From Salipiger mangrovisoli (lineage in GTDB: Bacteria > Pseudomonadota > Alphaproteobacteria > Rhodobacterales > Rhodobacteraceae), in NCBI RefSeq assembly GCF_015223355.1, contig NZ_JADFFK010000011.1, positions 124,001 through 188,000 of the forward strand: 64,000 nt of DNA, in the 5' to 3' direction. The translations under genes were made by a program, and so were the position numbers. Below, piece by piece: positions 18,150 to 25,692 of the stretch. How positions within the stretch are numbered: position 1 is the first letter of the stretch; each line of letters opens with the position of its first letter. Under the pieces are notes generated by a model that made no database searches, was not told where the DNA came from, and was given only the letters and a program-made list of their open reading frames with translations.

Positions 18150-18227
18150 GACAGGAATGCTCCGAAGTCTGGAGGGCTTGGCCCGTTGCACGGTTTTGGG
18201 TGTCGGGCGCTTCAGACAGGAGGGTGA

Positions 18228-18265
18228 TCACAGCCACGTGACGCCTGCATGACAATCCTGCGACA
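18228..18265 (-). promoter_or_regulatory. four phased PhoB half-sites (Pho box array)
   Basis: On the minus strand, toward phoA, the sequence reads TGTCG-N6-TGTCA-N6-CGTCA-N6-TGTGA. Repeats start exactly every 11 bases (at plus positions 18261, 18250, 18239 and 18228). PhoB boxes are direct TGTCA-like repeats with 11-bp spacing, so this is two boxes in tandem. The array ends about 78 bases before the phoA start. Confidence 0.85.
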
Positions 18266-18336
18266 TATCGCGTCGCATCGCCGGCCCGCGCAGGTCCTGC
18301 CGTCGCTGCGGGGGGTTTGGGTGTGGAAACTAGCCC

Positions 18337-18370
18337 TTGACCCGACGTAGGTACTCAATAATAAAAAACC
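18337..18370 (+). promoter_or_regulatory. candidate promoter and operator half-site for UxaB-like operon
   Basis: TTGACC (18337-18342) and TAATAA (18359-18364) are separated by 16 bases, a plausible sigma-70 promoter about 45 bases before the start codon. The segment AATAATAAAAAACC (18357-18370) matches 11 of 14 bases of the inverted-repeat arm at 21507-21520 beside the GntR gene. This suggests shared control. Confidence 0.55.
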
Positions 18371-18410
18371 AAATGCGGGTGCGCCCCGCGGAGCAGGGAG
18401 GAGGAGAACC

Positions 18411-19535
18411 ATGCTCAGTACGCCGATCCTGCAATTCGGGACGAGCCGTTTTCTTCAGGCCCATGTCGATCTTTTCCTGTCCGAGGCGCTGGCGCATGGC
18501 GAGGCGCTGGGTCCGGTCACGGTGGTGCAATCTTCGGGGGACCCCGCGCGTGCCGCGCGGCTGGGTGGCCTGCTTCAGCCCGGCGGCTATCCGGTGCGCC
18601 TGAAGGGGCTGCGGGACGGTCGCACGGTGGACGAGGAGCGGCGCGTCACGAGCGTCGCCCGGACGCTCTCTACCGCCAGCGATATGGACCTGTTGCTGGA
18701 GATGATGGTGGATGAGGTGCAAATCATCCTGTCCAACACCGCCGACGCGGGTTTCCGCGCCCAGCCCGCCGATGCATCCGGCGAGACGCGCCCGCTTCAG
18801 GAGATGTCCTTTCCGGGCAAGCTGTCCCGGCTGCTGCTGGCGCGCCACGAGGCGGGCGGCACGCGGATCCAGGTGATGCCGACCGAGCTGGTGCAGAACA
18901 ACGGCGACGTGCTGCGCGAACTTGTGCTCGCCGCCTCGGCGCACCTGCCGCAGGCATTCCGTGACTGGCTCAGTACCGATGTGCTCTGGGTCAATTCCTT
19001 GGTGGACCGCATCGTCTCGGAGCCGCTGGAGCCCGCCGGGGCCGTGGCCGAGCCATATGCGCTCTGGGCGATCGAGGACCGCCCCGGCCTGATCCTGCCC
19101 TGCGCCCATCCCGATGTGCAGGTGGTTGGCGATCTGGACAAAGTGGCGCGGCTGAAGCTTTTCGTGCTCAACCTCGGTCACAGCTGGATGGTCTCGCGCT
19201 GGCTGGACGAGGGGTGCGACGGCCCGGCGCTGGTGCGCGACGTGCTGGCCGATCCCAGCCGCCGCGCGGCGCTCGAGGGACTCTATCAAGACGAGGTGCT
19301 GCCCGGTTTTGCCGCGGCGGGAGAGGGCGCGGCCGCGGCTGCCTATGTGGCCGAGACGCTGGACCGCTTCGCCAACCCTTTCCTCGACCACGCCTTGGCA
19401 GACATCGCGCAGAACCATTCCGAGAAACTTGATCGCCGGATCGCCGCCTTTGTCACTTGGGCGCGCGGGCAGGGGGATCGCACGGCAAAGCCGCGGCTCG
19501 AGGCCGCGCTGGCAGGCAGGGAGGAAACCGCATGA
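18411..19535 (+). CDS. UxaB-like mannitol dehydrogenase family oxidoreductase
   Basis: A 374-residue NAD-dependent polyol dehydrogenase family protein, with an N-terminal Rossmann domain and a C-terminal mannitol-dehydrogenase domain. Motifs are 'ILQFGTSRFLQAHVDLFL' at the start, 'PTELVQNNGD' near 163 and 'LNLGHSW' near 254. These resemble tagaturonate/fructuronate reductases (UxaB/UxuB), although the protein is about 100 residues shorter. Likely role: reduction of D-tagaturonate to D-altronate. GGAGGAGAA precedes the ATG. Its TGA overlaps the next ATG by four bases. Confidence 0.7.
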   Translation: MLSTPILQFGTSRFLQAHVDLFLSEALAHGEALGPVTVVQSSGDPARAARLGGLLQPGGYPVRLKGLRDGRTVDEERRVTSVARTLSTASDMDLLLEMMVDEVQIILSNTADAGFRAQPADASGETRPLQEMSFPGKLSRLLLARHEAGGTRIQVMPTELVQNNGDVLRELVLAASAHLPQAFRDWLSTDVLWVNSLVDRIVSEPLEPAGAVAEPYALWAIEDRPGLILPCAHPDVQVVGDLDKVARLKLFVLNLGHSWMVSRWLDEGCDGPALVRDVLADPSRRAALEGLYQDEVLPGFAAAGEGAAAAAYVAETLDRFANPFLDHALADIAQNHSEKLDRRIAAFVTWARGQGDRTAKPRLEAALAGREETA

Positions 19536-20503
19536 AGACCAGACAGATCGGCAAGACGGGCGTCGAGGTGACCGAAGTTTCCTTCGGCTGTGCCAGCATC
19601 GGCAATCTTTACCGGAAGGTGAGCGATGCCGAGGCCGAAGCGGTCCTGCAAACCGCCTGGGACGCGGGCATCCGGTATTTCGACACCGCACCGCACTACG
19701 GCCGGGGCCTGTCCGAGACCCGTCTCGGGCGCTTCCTGAAGGGGCGCGACCGGGACAGCTACGCGCTGTCGTCGAAACTTGGCCGGGTGCTCTCGCCCGC
19801 GCCCGAGCCCATCGCCGAGGCCGACAGCTACATCGAGCCGCTGCCCAACCTGATGCGCTACGACTACTCGGGCGACGGCATCCGTGAGAGCTTTGAACAG
19901 GCCTGCGGGCGGCTCGGGGTTACTCGGCTCGACATCGCCTACGTGCACGATATCGGGGCCTATACCCATGGCGAAGACACCAACGCGCGGCATATGGAGG
20001 CGTTTTTCGGGAGCGGTTACGAAGCGCTGGTCACGCTCAAGGAGGCGGGAAAGATCGGCGCCTTCGGACTGGGTGTCAACGAGTGCCAGGTCTGCCTCGA
20101 CGTGATGGATCACGGGCCGATCGACGCCATCCTGCTGGCCGGGCGGCTGACCCTGCTCGACCGCTCGGCCGAGGAGGCGCTGGTGCCGCGCTGCCGTGAA
20201 GCGGGCACGAGTCTTGTGCTGGGCGGGGTGTTCAACTCGGGGATCCTTGCGACGGGCCCGGTCGAGGGCGCGACCTACGACTACGGTCCCGCGCCGAAGG
20301 AGGTGCTAGACCGCGTCGCCGCACTGCAGGCCGAAGCCGAGAGCCACGGCATCCCGCTTGCCACCGCCGCCTTGCATTTCGCGCTGCGCCATCCGGCCAC
20401 CGCCTCGGTGCTGCTGGGCACGGCAAAAGCGTCGAGCCTGACGCGCAACCTCGATGCGATCCAGCGCGACTTGCCCGCGGGCGCAGAGGCGCTTTTCGTC
20501 TGA
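19532..20503 (+). CDS. aldo/keto reductase, L-fucose/L-galactose dehydrogenase-like
   Basis: A 323-residue TIM-barrel oxidoreductase. Family motifs are 'DTAPHYGRGLSETRLGRFL' (residues 51-69), 'RLDIAYVHDIG' and 'RHPATASVLLGTAK' near the C-terminus. This subgroup includes L-fucose and L-galactose 1-dehydrogenases and pyridoxal 4-dehydrogenase. They oxidise the aldose at C1 to a lactone with NAD(P). Next to a UxaB-like enzyme and near an LgoD-like dehydrogenase, a sugar C1 dehydrogenase fits best. It is translationally coupled to the preceding gene. Confidence 0.78.
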   Translation: MKTRQIGKTGVEVTEVSFGCASIGNLYRKVSDAEAEAVLQTAWDAGIRYFDTAPHYGRGLSETRLGRFLKGRDRDSYALSSKLGRVLSPAPEPIAEADSYIEPLPNLMRYDYSGDGIRESFEQACGRLGVTRLDIAYVHDIGAYTHGEDTNARHMEAFFGSGYEALVTLKEAGKIGAFGLGVNECQVCLDVMDHGPIDAILLAGRLTLLDRSAEEALVPRCREAGTSLVLGGVFNSGILATGPVEGATYDYGPAPKEVLDRVAALQAEAESHGIPLATAALHFALRHPATASVLLGTAKASSLTRNLDAIQRDLPAGAEALFV

Positions 20504-20506
20504 CCC

Positions 20507-21409
20507 TCAGCCGAGCCGGTGGTCTCGAAGCGAGGAGAGCAGCGTTGTCTTCGACGTCAGAAGATGCCGCCGCGCAGCCCGCTCCGAGGCCGCCGCGTCG
20601 CGCAGAAGCAGCGCGTCGAGCAGCGCCAGGTGTTCGCCGATCGCGGCTTGGTTCCTGTGTCTTTCCAATGTTTTGTCCCACATGTAGTGGTAGTGGAAAA
20701 TCAGCGCGATCACCTTCTGGAACTCGGCCACGAAGCGGTTCTGCACCACCGAGTTGATCGTTGCGTGAAAGCGTTCGTCGAGCGGCGAGAAGTCATGGAA
20801 GTCGGTCTCGATCCGGTCGAGCAGGGAAAGGTGGTCCTCGCGCAGCGCCTCCAACCTCGGCCAGATCGGGTGGCTGCCGGGCAGGGTGACGAGCTGTTGC
20901 ACCGCGTTCAGCTCCAGCAGGCTGCGGAACTCGGACAGCTCGACGGCGAAGCTGGCGGTGAAGCCGAGCAGCAGCCATCCGCCCTTCTTGCGCCGCTCGA
21001 CAAGACCGAAGCGGCTGAGTCCGGCAAGGAACTCCTGCAAGAGCTGCGGCGTCACGCCGAACTCGCGCGACAGGGCGGCAACGTTGAGCGGCGTTCCCGC
21101 CGGGACGTCGAAGCGCAGGATCCATTCGAGAAAGCGCTGCTCCAGCGTCTCGGGGTCTTCGGTCTGCATGTCGAGCGGCATCCGGTCGCCGGGCAGCGGC
21201 GCGCGCAGCAGGGTCTTGTCACGCCCGTCCCAGCGAATGAGCCGGTCGTCCGACGCCCGCTGAAGGCAAGCGCGTACCACCGTTCGGCTGACGCCGAGCC
21301 GGTCGCCGAGCAGGTTTTCCGACGGCAGAGTGTCCGTTGGCGACAGCTCGGCGCAGAAGTCGAGCAGGGCGTTGTAGGTCTCGCGGAAGCGGTTGTCACT
21401 GCGGGCCAT
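20507..21409 (-). CDS. GntR family regulator with two winged-helix domains and FCD-like domain
   Basis: A 300-residue DNA-binding protein. Residues about 8-70 form a GntR winged helix ('LPSENLLGDRLGVSRTVVRA'). Residues about 88-150 form a second winged-helix-like unit ('LSREFGVTPQLLQEFL' then 'FGLVERRKKGGWLL'). The remainder is helical and FCD-like ('LDERFHATI'). Two DNA-binding domains in one chain are unusual for GntR. It faces the ABC transporter operon across a 213-base region holding nested palindromes, so it very likely controls that operon and itself. Confidence 0.8.
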   Translation of the reverse strand: MARSDNRFRETYNALLDFCAELSPTDTLPSENLLGDRLGVSRTVVRACLQRASDDRLIRWDGRDKTLLRAPLPGDRMPLDMQTEDPETLEQRFLEWILRFDVPAGTPLNVAALSREFGVTPQLLQEFLAGLSRFGLVERRKKGGWLLLGFTASFAVELSEFRSLLELNAVQQLVTLPGSHPIWPRLEALREDHLSLLDRIETDFHDFSPLDERFHATINSVVQNRFVAEFQKVIALIFHYHYMWDKTLERHRNQAAIGEHLALLDALLLRDAAASERAARRHLLTSKTTLLSSLRDHRLG

Positions 21410-21505
21410 GCGTCAGCGGCCTGCAATGCGGTGTGGCGGAACGAATGTCATCTGGTCTTCCTCGGTGGCTGCCCGTCTTTCCGGTTGGTTTTTTACCGAT
21501 GAATT

Positions 21506-21564
21506 AAATTATTAAAAACACTTGACCGCGGTCAAGCATCGCGACACCCTGTTTTTAATAATTT
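21506..21564. promoter_or_regulatory. nested palindromic operator in divergent GntR/ABC promoter region
   Basis: A perfect 15-bp inverted repeat has arms at 21506-21520 (AAATTATTAAAAACA) and 21550-21564. Between them, next to the left arm, sits a perfect 16-bp palindrome, CTTGACCGCGGTCAAG (21521-21536). On the minus strand TTGACC (21536-21531) lies 16 bases from AATAAT, a fair promoter for the GntR gene. The symmetry and location point to the binding site of the adjacent regulator. Confidence 0.75.
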
Positions 21565-21622
21565 TGTGCCGAGCGGAGGAGGCGCCGCGGATCGGCACTG
21601 TCGGAAGACACCGGGAGGACCC

Positions 21623-22651
21623 ATGGCAAATATCTCGCAGCCGTCGCAAGGCGCCTGGAGCCGTCTGTTGCCCAGCAACTCGGCGACCGCCTTTCATCGC
21701 GTCTCGGCGCTGCTGACGCTGGCGATCCTGGTGATCGCCTTCGCCTTCGCCAGCCCCGCCTTCCTGTCAGTGAACAACACGCTGACGATCCTTCTGCAGA
21801 CCTCGGTGATCGGGCTGCTCGGCATCGGCATGACCATGGTGATCATCACCGGCGGGATCGACCTTTCCGTGGGGTCGGTGCTGGCGCTTTCGGGCACCGT
21901 CACCGGCATGATGGTCAAGGCGGGCGTGCCGGTGGTGCCCGCGATGATGCTCGGCGTCTGCATGGGCGCGGCCTGCGGTCTCTTCAACGGCTTCGTCGTC
22001 ACCAAGATGAAGATCACCCCCTTCGTGGCGACGCTCGGCATGATGCTGATCGCCCGCGGCGCGGCGCTTCAGCTGACCGGCGCGGCACCGATTTCGCAAC
22101 TGGGCGAGGCCTTTGGCGTGCTTGGCAACGGCGCGCTCTTCCGCGTGGTCGAGATGCAGCCCAATGGCTTTCCGAAGGTGATCTTCCCCGGCATCCCCTA
22201 TCCGGCGATCCTGCTGGTCATCGTCGCCATCGTGGCCTCCTACATGCTGCGCCGCCGGGCCATCGGCCGTCACATCTATGCCACCGGATCGAACGAGGAG
22301 GCGGCGCGGCTTTCGGGCGTGCTGGTCGACCGCACCAAGCTGATTGCCTACACGCTCTCGGGCGCCCTGGCAGGGGTGGCGGGCAACGTGCTGATGTCGC
22401 GGCTGATCACCGCCCAGCCAAGCGAGGGCGTGATGTACGAGCTCGACGCCATCGCCGCGGCGGTGATCGGGGGTGCCTCGCTGATGGGCGGCGTCGGCGG
22501 CATCTCGGGCACGATGATCGGCGCCTTCATCATCGGCGTGCTGCGGAACGGGCTGAACATGGGCGGCGTGTCGTCCTTCATCCAGCAGATTGTCATCGGT
22601 TTCGTCGTCATCGGCGCCGTCTACATCGACCAGCTGCGCAACCGCCGCTGA
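21623..22651 (+). CDS. sugar ABC transporter permease, RbsC type
   Basis: A 342-residue inner-membrane protein with about ten hydrophobic segments, of the ribose/xylose importer class. Motifs 'GIGMTMVIITGGIDLSVGS' near residue 70 and the EAA-type loop 'GSNEEAARLSGVLVD' near 217 are characteristic. It forms the sugar channel with the binding protein and ATPase encoded next. GGGAGG lies six bases before the ATG. It is the first gene of the operon facing the GntR regulator. Confidence 0.9.
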   Translation: MANISQPSQGAWSRLLPSNSATAFHRVSALLTLAILVIAFAFASPAFLSVNNTLTILLQTSVIGLLGIGMTMVIITGGIDLSVGSVLALSGTVTGMMVKAGVPVVPAMMLGVCMGAACGLFNGFVVTKMKITPFVATLGMMLIARGAALQLTGAAPISQLGEAFGVLGNGALFRVVEMQPNGFPKVIFPGIPYPAILLVIVAIVASYMLRRRAIGRHIYATGSNEEAARLSGVLVDRTKLIAYTLSGALAGVAGNVLMSRLITAQPSEGVMYELDAIAAAVIGGASLMGGVGGISGTMIGAFIIGVLRNGLNMGGVSSFIQQIVIGFVVIGAVYIDQLRNRR

Positions 22652-22719
22652 GGCGTGGCGCGGTGCTGAAGATCCCAGAATTTTCCAACGAAGACTGTCA
22701 TCTAGGGAGGAAAGACAGG

Positions 22720-23664
22720 ATGAACGGAAGACTGACCAAGCTCATGGCGGCAAGCGCGCTGGCGCTCACCGCGGCGGGCGCCGCCCAGGCGGGCGAGATC
22801 GCGGTGATCGTCAAGACCACCAGCTCGAACTTCTGGCAGAACGTGAACCTCGGCGCCACGGCGGCGATCGAGGGCCAGTCCGAGCACACGATGAGCTTCG
22901 ACGGCCCGGCCACCGAGAGCGCCATCGCCGATCAGGTGAACCTCGTCGAGAACGCCATCAACCGCGGCGTCGCGGGCATCGTGCTGGCCCCCTCGGACCC
23001 CGAGGCGCTGGCCCCGGCGGTGAAGCGCGCCTTTGAATCGGCGATCCCCGTGGTGATCATCGACTCTGCGCTGGCCGATAGCGCCAAGGGCACCTACCAG
23101 GCGTTCCTCTCGACCGACAATTGCGCCGCGGGCGAGCTGGTCGCCAGCGCGATGATCGACAAGGTCGGCACCGAGGGCAAGGTCGCGGTCATGTCCTATG
23201 TCGCGGGCGTCGGCTCAGAGATCGGGCGCGTCGGCTGCTTCAGCGACTACCTGAAGGCCAACTCCTCGCTGGAGATCGTCGGGCCGTACTACTCGCAGTC
23301 GCAGATGGCCAACGCGCTGAACCAGACCACCGACGTGCTGGCGGCGAACCCCGACCTCGTGGGCATCTTCGGCGCCAACGAGCCCACCGCCGTGGGCATG
23401 GGCCGCGCCATCGAGCAGGCGGGCAAGGCGGGTCAGATCGCCGCCTTCGGCTTCGACGGCAACGCCGACCTGCAGGAGTTCGTGCGCTCGGGCACGCTCG
23501 ACGCCATCGCGGTGCAGGGCTCGTTCCAGATGGGCGAGCTGGGCGTCAACGCGGTGATGGACGTGCTGGCGGGCAAGACCGTCGAGAGCTTCATCGACAC
23601 CGGCGTGGTGCTGGTCACCAAGGACAACATCGACGCCCCCGAGGCGCAGAACGTCCTTTACTGA
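22720..23664 (+). CDS. sugar ABC transporter periplasmic binding protein, RbsB type
   Basis: A 314-residue periplasmic protein with a Sec signal (about 1-23, ending 'AAQAG'). The family-1 sugar-binding fold is seen in 'EIAVIVKTTSSNFWQNV', 'GIVLAPSDPEALAPAVKRA', 'VVIIDS' and 'AAFGFDGN'. The ligand is unknown; neighbours suggest an L-sugar or sugar acid. I chose the ATG at 22720 because of the signal peptide and the GGGAGG site. A strong hairpin follows the stop. Confidence 0.9.
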   Translation: MNGRLTKLMAASALALTAAGAAQAGEIAVIVKTTSSNFWQNVNLGATAAIEGQSEHTMSFDGPATESAIADQVNLVENAINRGVAGIVLAPSDPEALAPAVKRAFESAIPVVIIDSALADSAKGTYQAFLSTDNCAAGELVASAMIDKVGTEGKVAVMSYVAGVGSEIGRVGCFSDYLKANSSLEIVGPYYSQSQMANALNQTTDVLAANPDLVGIFGANEPTAVGMGRAIEQAGKAGQIAAFGFDGNADLQEFVRSGTLDAIAVQGSFQMGELGVNAVMDVLAGKTVESFIDTGVVLVTKDNIDAPEAQNVLY

Positions 23665-23670
23665 GCCATC

Positions 23671-23697
23671 CGGCCGGGGCCCGCGCGGCCCCGGCCG
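23671..23697 (+). terminator. intercistronic hairpin after sugar-binding protein gene
   Basis: An 11-bp perfect stem (arms 23671-23681 and 23687-23697) with a CGCGC loop, seven bases past the binding-protein stop and before the ATPase gene. There is no T tract. In such operons a hairpin here usually raises binding-protein mRNA over transporter mRNA by partial termination or by blocking decay. Confidence 0.65.
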
Positions 23698-23732
23698 ATC
23701 CGTTTGAAGACCCCATTCGAGGACTGCCCAGC

Positions 23733-24533
23733 ATGAGCCAGACACAGCCCGCCCCCGGGGCTCCGGCCCCCCTTGTCGAGATGCGCGGCATCGAGAAGCA
23801 TTTCGGCGGCGTGGTGGCCGTCAACGGCGTCTCGCTCGATCTGATGCCCGGCGAGGTGGTCGGCGTGCTCGGCCACAACGGCGCGGGCAAGTCCTGCCTG
23901 ATGCGTATCCTGTCGGGGGCCATGGCGCCGAGCCACGGCGAGATCCGCATCGGCGGCGAGGTGGTCGAGATGGGCTCGCCGCAGGACGCGCGGGCGCATG
24001 GGGTCGAGACCATCTACCAGACGCTGGCGCTGGCCGATCACCTTGACGCACCGGCGAACCTGTTCCTTGGGCGCGAGCTGAAGACCCGCTTCGGCAACCT
24101 CGACGACAAGCGCATGCTGGCCGAGGCGCGCAAGGTGCTGGCGACGCTGAACCCGAATTTCACCAACCTCAAGGACCCGGTGTCGAGCCTCTCGGGCGGC
24201 CAGCGGCAGGTCATCGCGATTGCCCGCGCGATCTATTTCGACGTGAAGATCCTGATCATGGACGAGCCCACCGCGGCGCTCGGCCCGTCGGAGACGGCGA
24301 TGGTCGCCGATCTCATCCGCAAGCTGCGCGCGCAGGGGATCGGCATCTTCCTCGTCAGCCACGACATGCACGACGTCTTCGACCTCTGCGACCGGGTGGT
24401 GGTGATGAACAAGGGCAAGCTTGTCGGCGCCCACCCCATCGACGAGGTGCACAAGGATGATATCCTGTCGCTGATCATCAAGGGCGAGCTGCCGACCGAC
24501 TGGCGGCCGCGCAACCTGGAGGCGGCGCAATGA
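23733..24533 (+). CDS. sugar ABC transporter ATPase, single-domain (FrcA type)
   Basis: A 266-residue ATPase with Walker A 'GHNGAGKS' near residue 50, signature 'LSGGQRQVIAIARAIYF', Walker B 'ILIMDEPTAALG' and switch histidine in 'VSHDMHDVFD'. Most ribose-type systems use a double ATPase of about 500 residues; this one has a single domain, as in the fructose FrcBCA system. It is transcribed with the permease and binding protein and overlaps the dehydrogenase gene by four bases. Confidence 0.9.
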   Translation: MSQTQPAPGAPAPLVEMRGIEKHFGGVVAVNGVSLDLMPGEVVGVLGHNGAGKSCLMRILSGAMAPSHGEIRIGGEVVEMGSPQDARAHGVETIYQTLALADHLDAPANLFLGRELKTRFGNLDDKRMLAEARKVLATLNPNFTNLKDPVSSLSGGQRQVIAIARAIYFDVKILIMDEPTAALGPSETAMVADLIRKLRAQGIGIFLVSHDMHDVFDLCDRVVVMNKGKLVGAHPIDEVHKDDILSLIIKGELPTDWRPRNLEAAQ

Positions 24534-25552
24534 ACAGCCATACCGAGACCATGCTCTGCGGCACCTGCGTGGAGCCCGGAAAATTCGCGCTCGAGGCGCG
24601 GCCGAAGCCTGCCAGCGCGCCCGAGGGCTGGGTGCTGGTGGACATCGCGGCGGTGGGCCTCTGCGGTACCGACTATCACATCCTCGAGGGCAAGCACCCC
24701 TACCTGAACTATCCCCGGGTGATCGGTCACGAGCTTTCGGGCCATGTCGCCGAGGATGCGGCGGGCTGGTCGGCGGGCGATCTGGTGGTGATCAACCCCT
24801 ATCTTTCCTGCGGCGAGTGCCGGGCCTGCAAGCGTGGCAAGCCCAACTGCTGCATGTCCATCGAAGTTCTGGGCGTGCACCGCGACGGCGGGCTCTGTGC
24901 GCGCATCGCGGTGCCGGCGGGCAACCTCTATGCCGCCGAGGGGCTGCGGCCCGAGCAGGCGGCGATGGTCGAATTCCTCGCCATCGGCGCCCATGCGGTC
25001 AGCCGCTCGGGGATTCAGGCCGGGGATTGGGTGCTGGTCACCGGGGCGGGACCGATCGGTCTCGGCACCGCGCTCTTTGCCCGGCTCGAAGGGGCCGAGG
25101 TGCACCTGATGGACCTCAGCCCGGCGCGGCTCGAACAGGCGCAGCGGCTCTTCGGGTTCGAGCACCTGCATGTGGCGGGTGAGCCCATTCTGGAAGGAGA
25201 CCTGTCGGACGGCTTCGACCTGATCTTCGATGCCACCGGCAACGCCAGGGCCATCGAGGCGGGCTTCCCGCTTCTGGCGCATGGCTCGACCTACGTGCTG
25301 GTCAGCGTGGTGAAGGATCAGATCACCTTCGAGGACGCGGAGTTCCACAAGCGCGAGACCCGGATCATCGGCTCGCGCAACGCGCTGAAGTCCGATTTCG
25401 AGCGGGTGATGGCGGCGATCGCGGCGGGCGACATCGACACCGATGCGCTGCTTTCGGAGCGCATCGCGCTGGCCGATCTGCCGGAGCGCTTTCCGCTGCT
25501 GGCCAAGGACCGCGACGCGCTGATCAAGGCGGTGGTCACGCCTCTGGCGTGA
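24530..25552 (+). CDS. LgoD-like zinc alcohol dehydrogenase (L-galactonate 5-dehydrogenase)
   Basis: A 340-residue medium-chain dehydrogenase. Catalytic zinc ligands are expected in 'GLCGTDYH' and 'GHELSGH'. Structural zinc cysteines lie in 'CGECRACKRGKPNCC'. The NAD site is 'GAGPIGLG'. The segments 'VLGVHRDGG', 'FDATGNARAI' and 'EFHKRETRIIGSRNAL' closely recall E. coli LgoD (YjjN), which oxidises L-galactonate to D-tagaturonate. Coupling to the transporter by a four-base overlap says its substrate is, or derives from, the imported compound. The exact substrate is inferred. Confidence 0.72.
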   Translation: MNSHTETMLCGTCVEPGKFALEARPKPASAPEGWVLVDIAAVGLCGTDYHILEGKHPYLNYPRVIGHELSGHVAEDAAGWSAGDLVVINPYLSCGECRACKRGKPNCCMSIEVLGVHRDGGLCARIAVPAGNLYAAEGLRPEQAAMVEFLAIGAHAVSRSGIQAGDWVLVTGAGPIGLGTALFARLEGAEVHLMDLSPARLEQAQRLFGFEHLHVAGEPILEGDLSDGFDLIFDATGNARAIEAGFPLLAHGSTYVLVSVVKDQITFEDAEFHKRETRIIGSRNALKSDFERVMAAIAAGDIDTDALLSERIALADLPERFPLLAKDRDALIKAVVTPLA

Positions 25553-25650
25553 GCCGGGGTGCGCCCGGTCTTTCGCCTTGAAACCCGTCCCCGCGCCTGT
25601 CTAGCTGTCCGCGAGAACAGGCGCCCGTCGCGCCGCAGAGGAGACAGCCC

Positions 25651-25692
25651 ATGACCCGATCCGCGACCCCGATGCCCGCAGGACGCGCCTGA
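25651..25692 (+). CDS. 13-residue leader ORF coupled to idnD
   Basis: A short open frame, MTRSATPMPAGRA, starts at 25651 with a well-placed GAGGAGA site. Its TGA overlaps the ATG of idnD (TGATG). The good ribosome binding site therefore belongs to this mini-ORF and not to idnD, which seems to depend on coupled re-initiation. It could be a leader peptide or the scar of a deleted upstream gene. Confidence 0.45.
   Translation: MTRSATPMPAGRA

Noticed and set aside
16011-18227. Open frame of about 738 codons antisense to phoA
   Set aside because: It lies opposite a clear alkaline phosphatase, with low-complexity Val/Gly/Arg composition and no motif.
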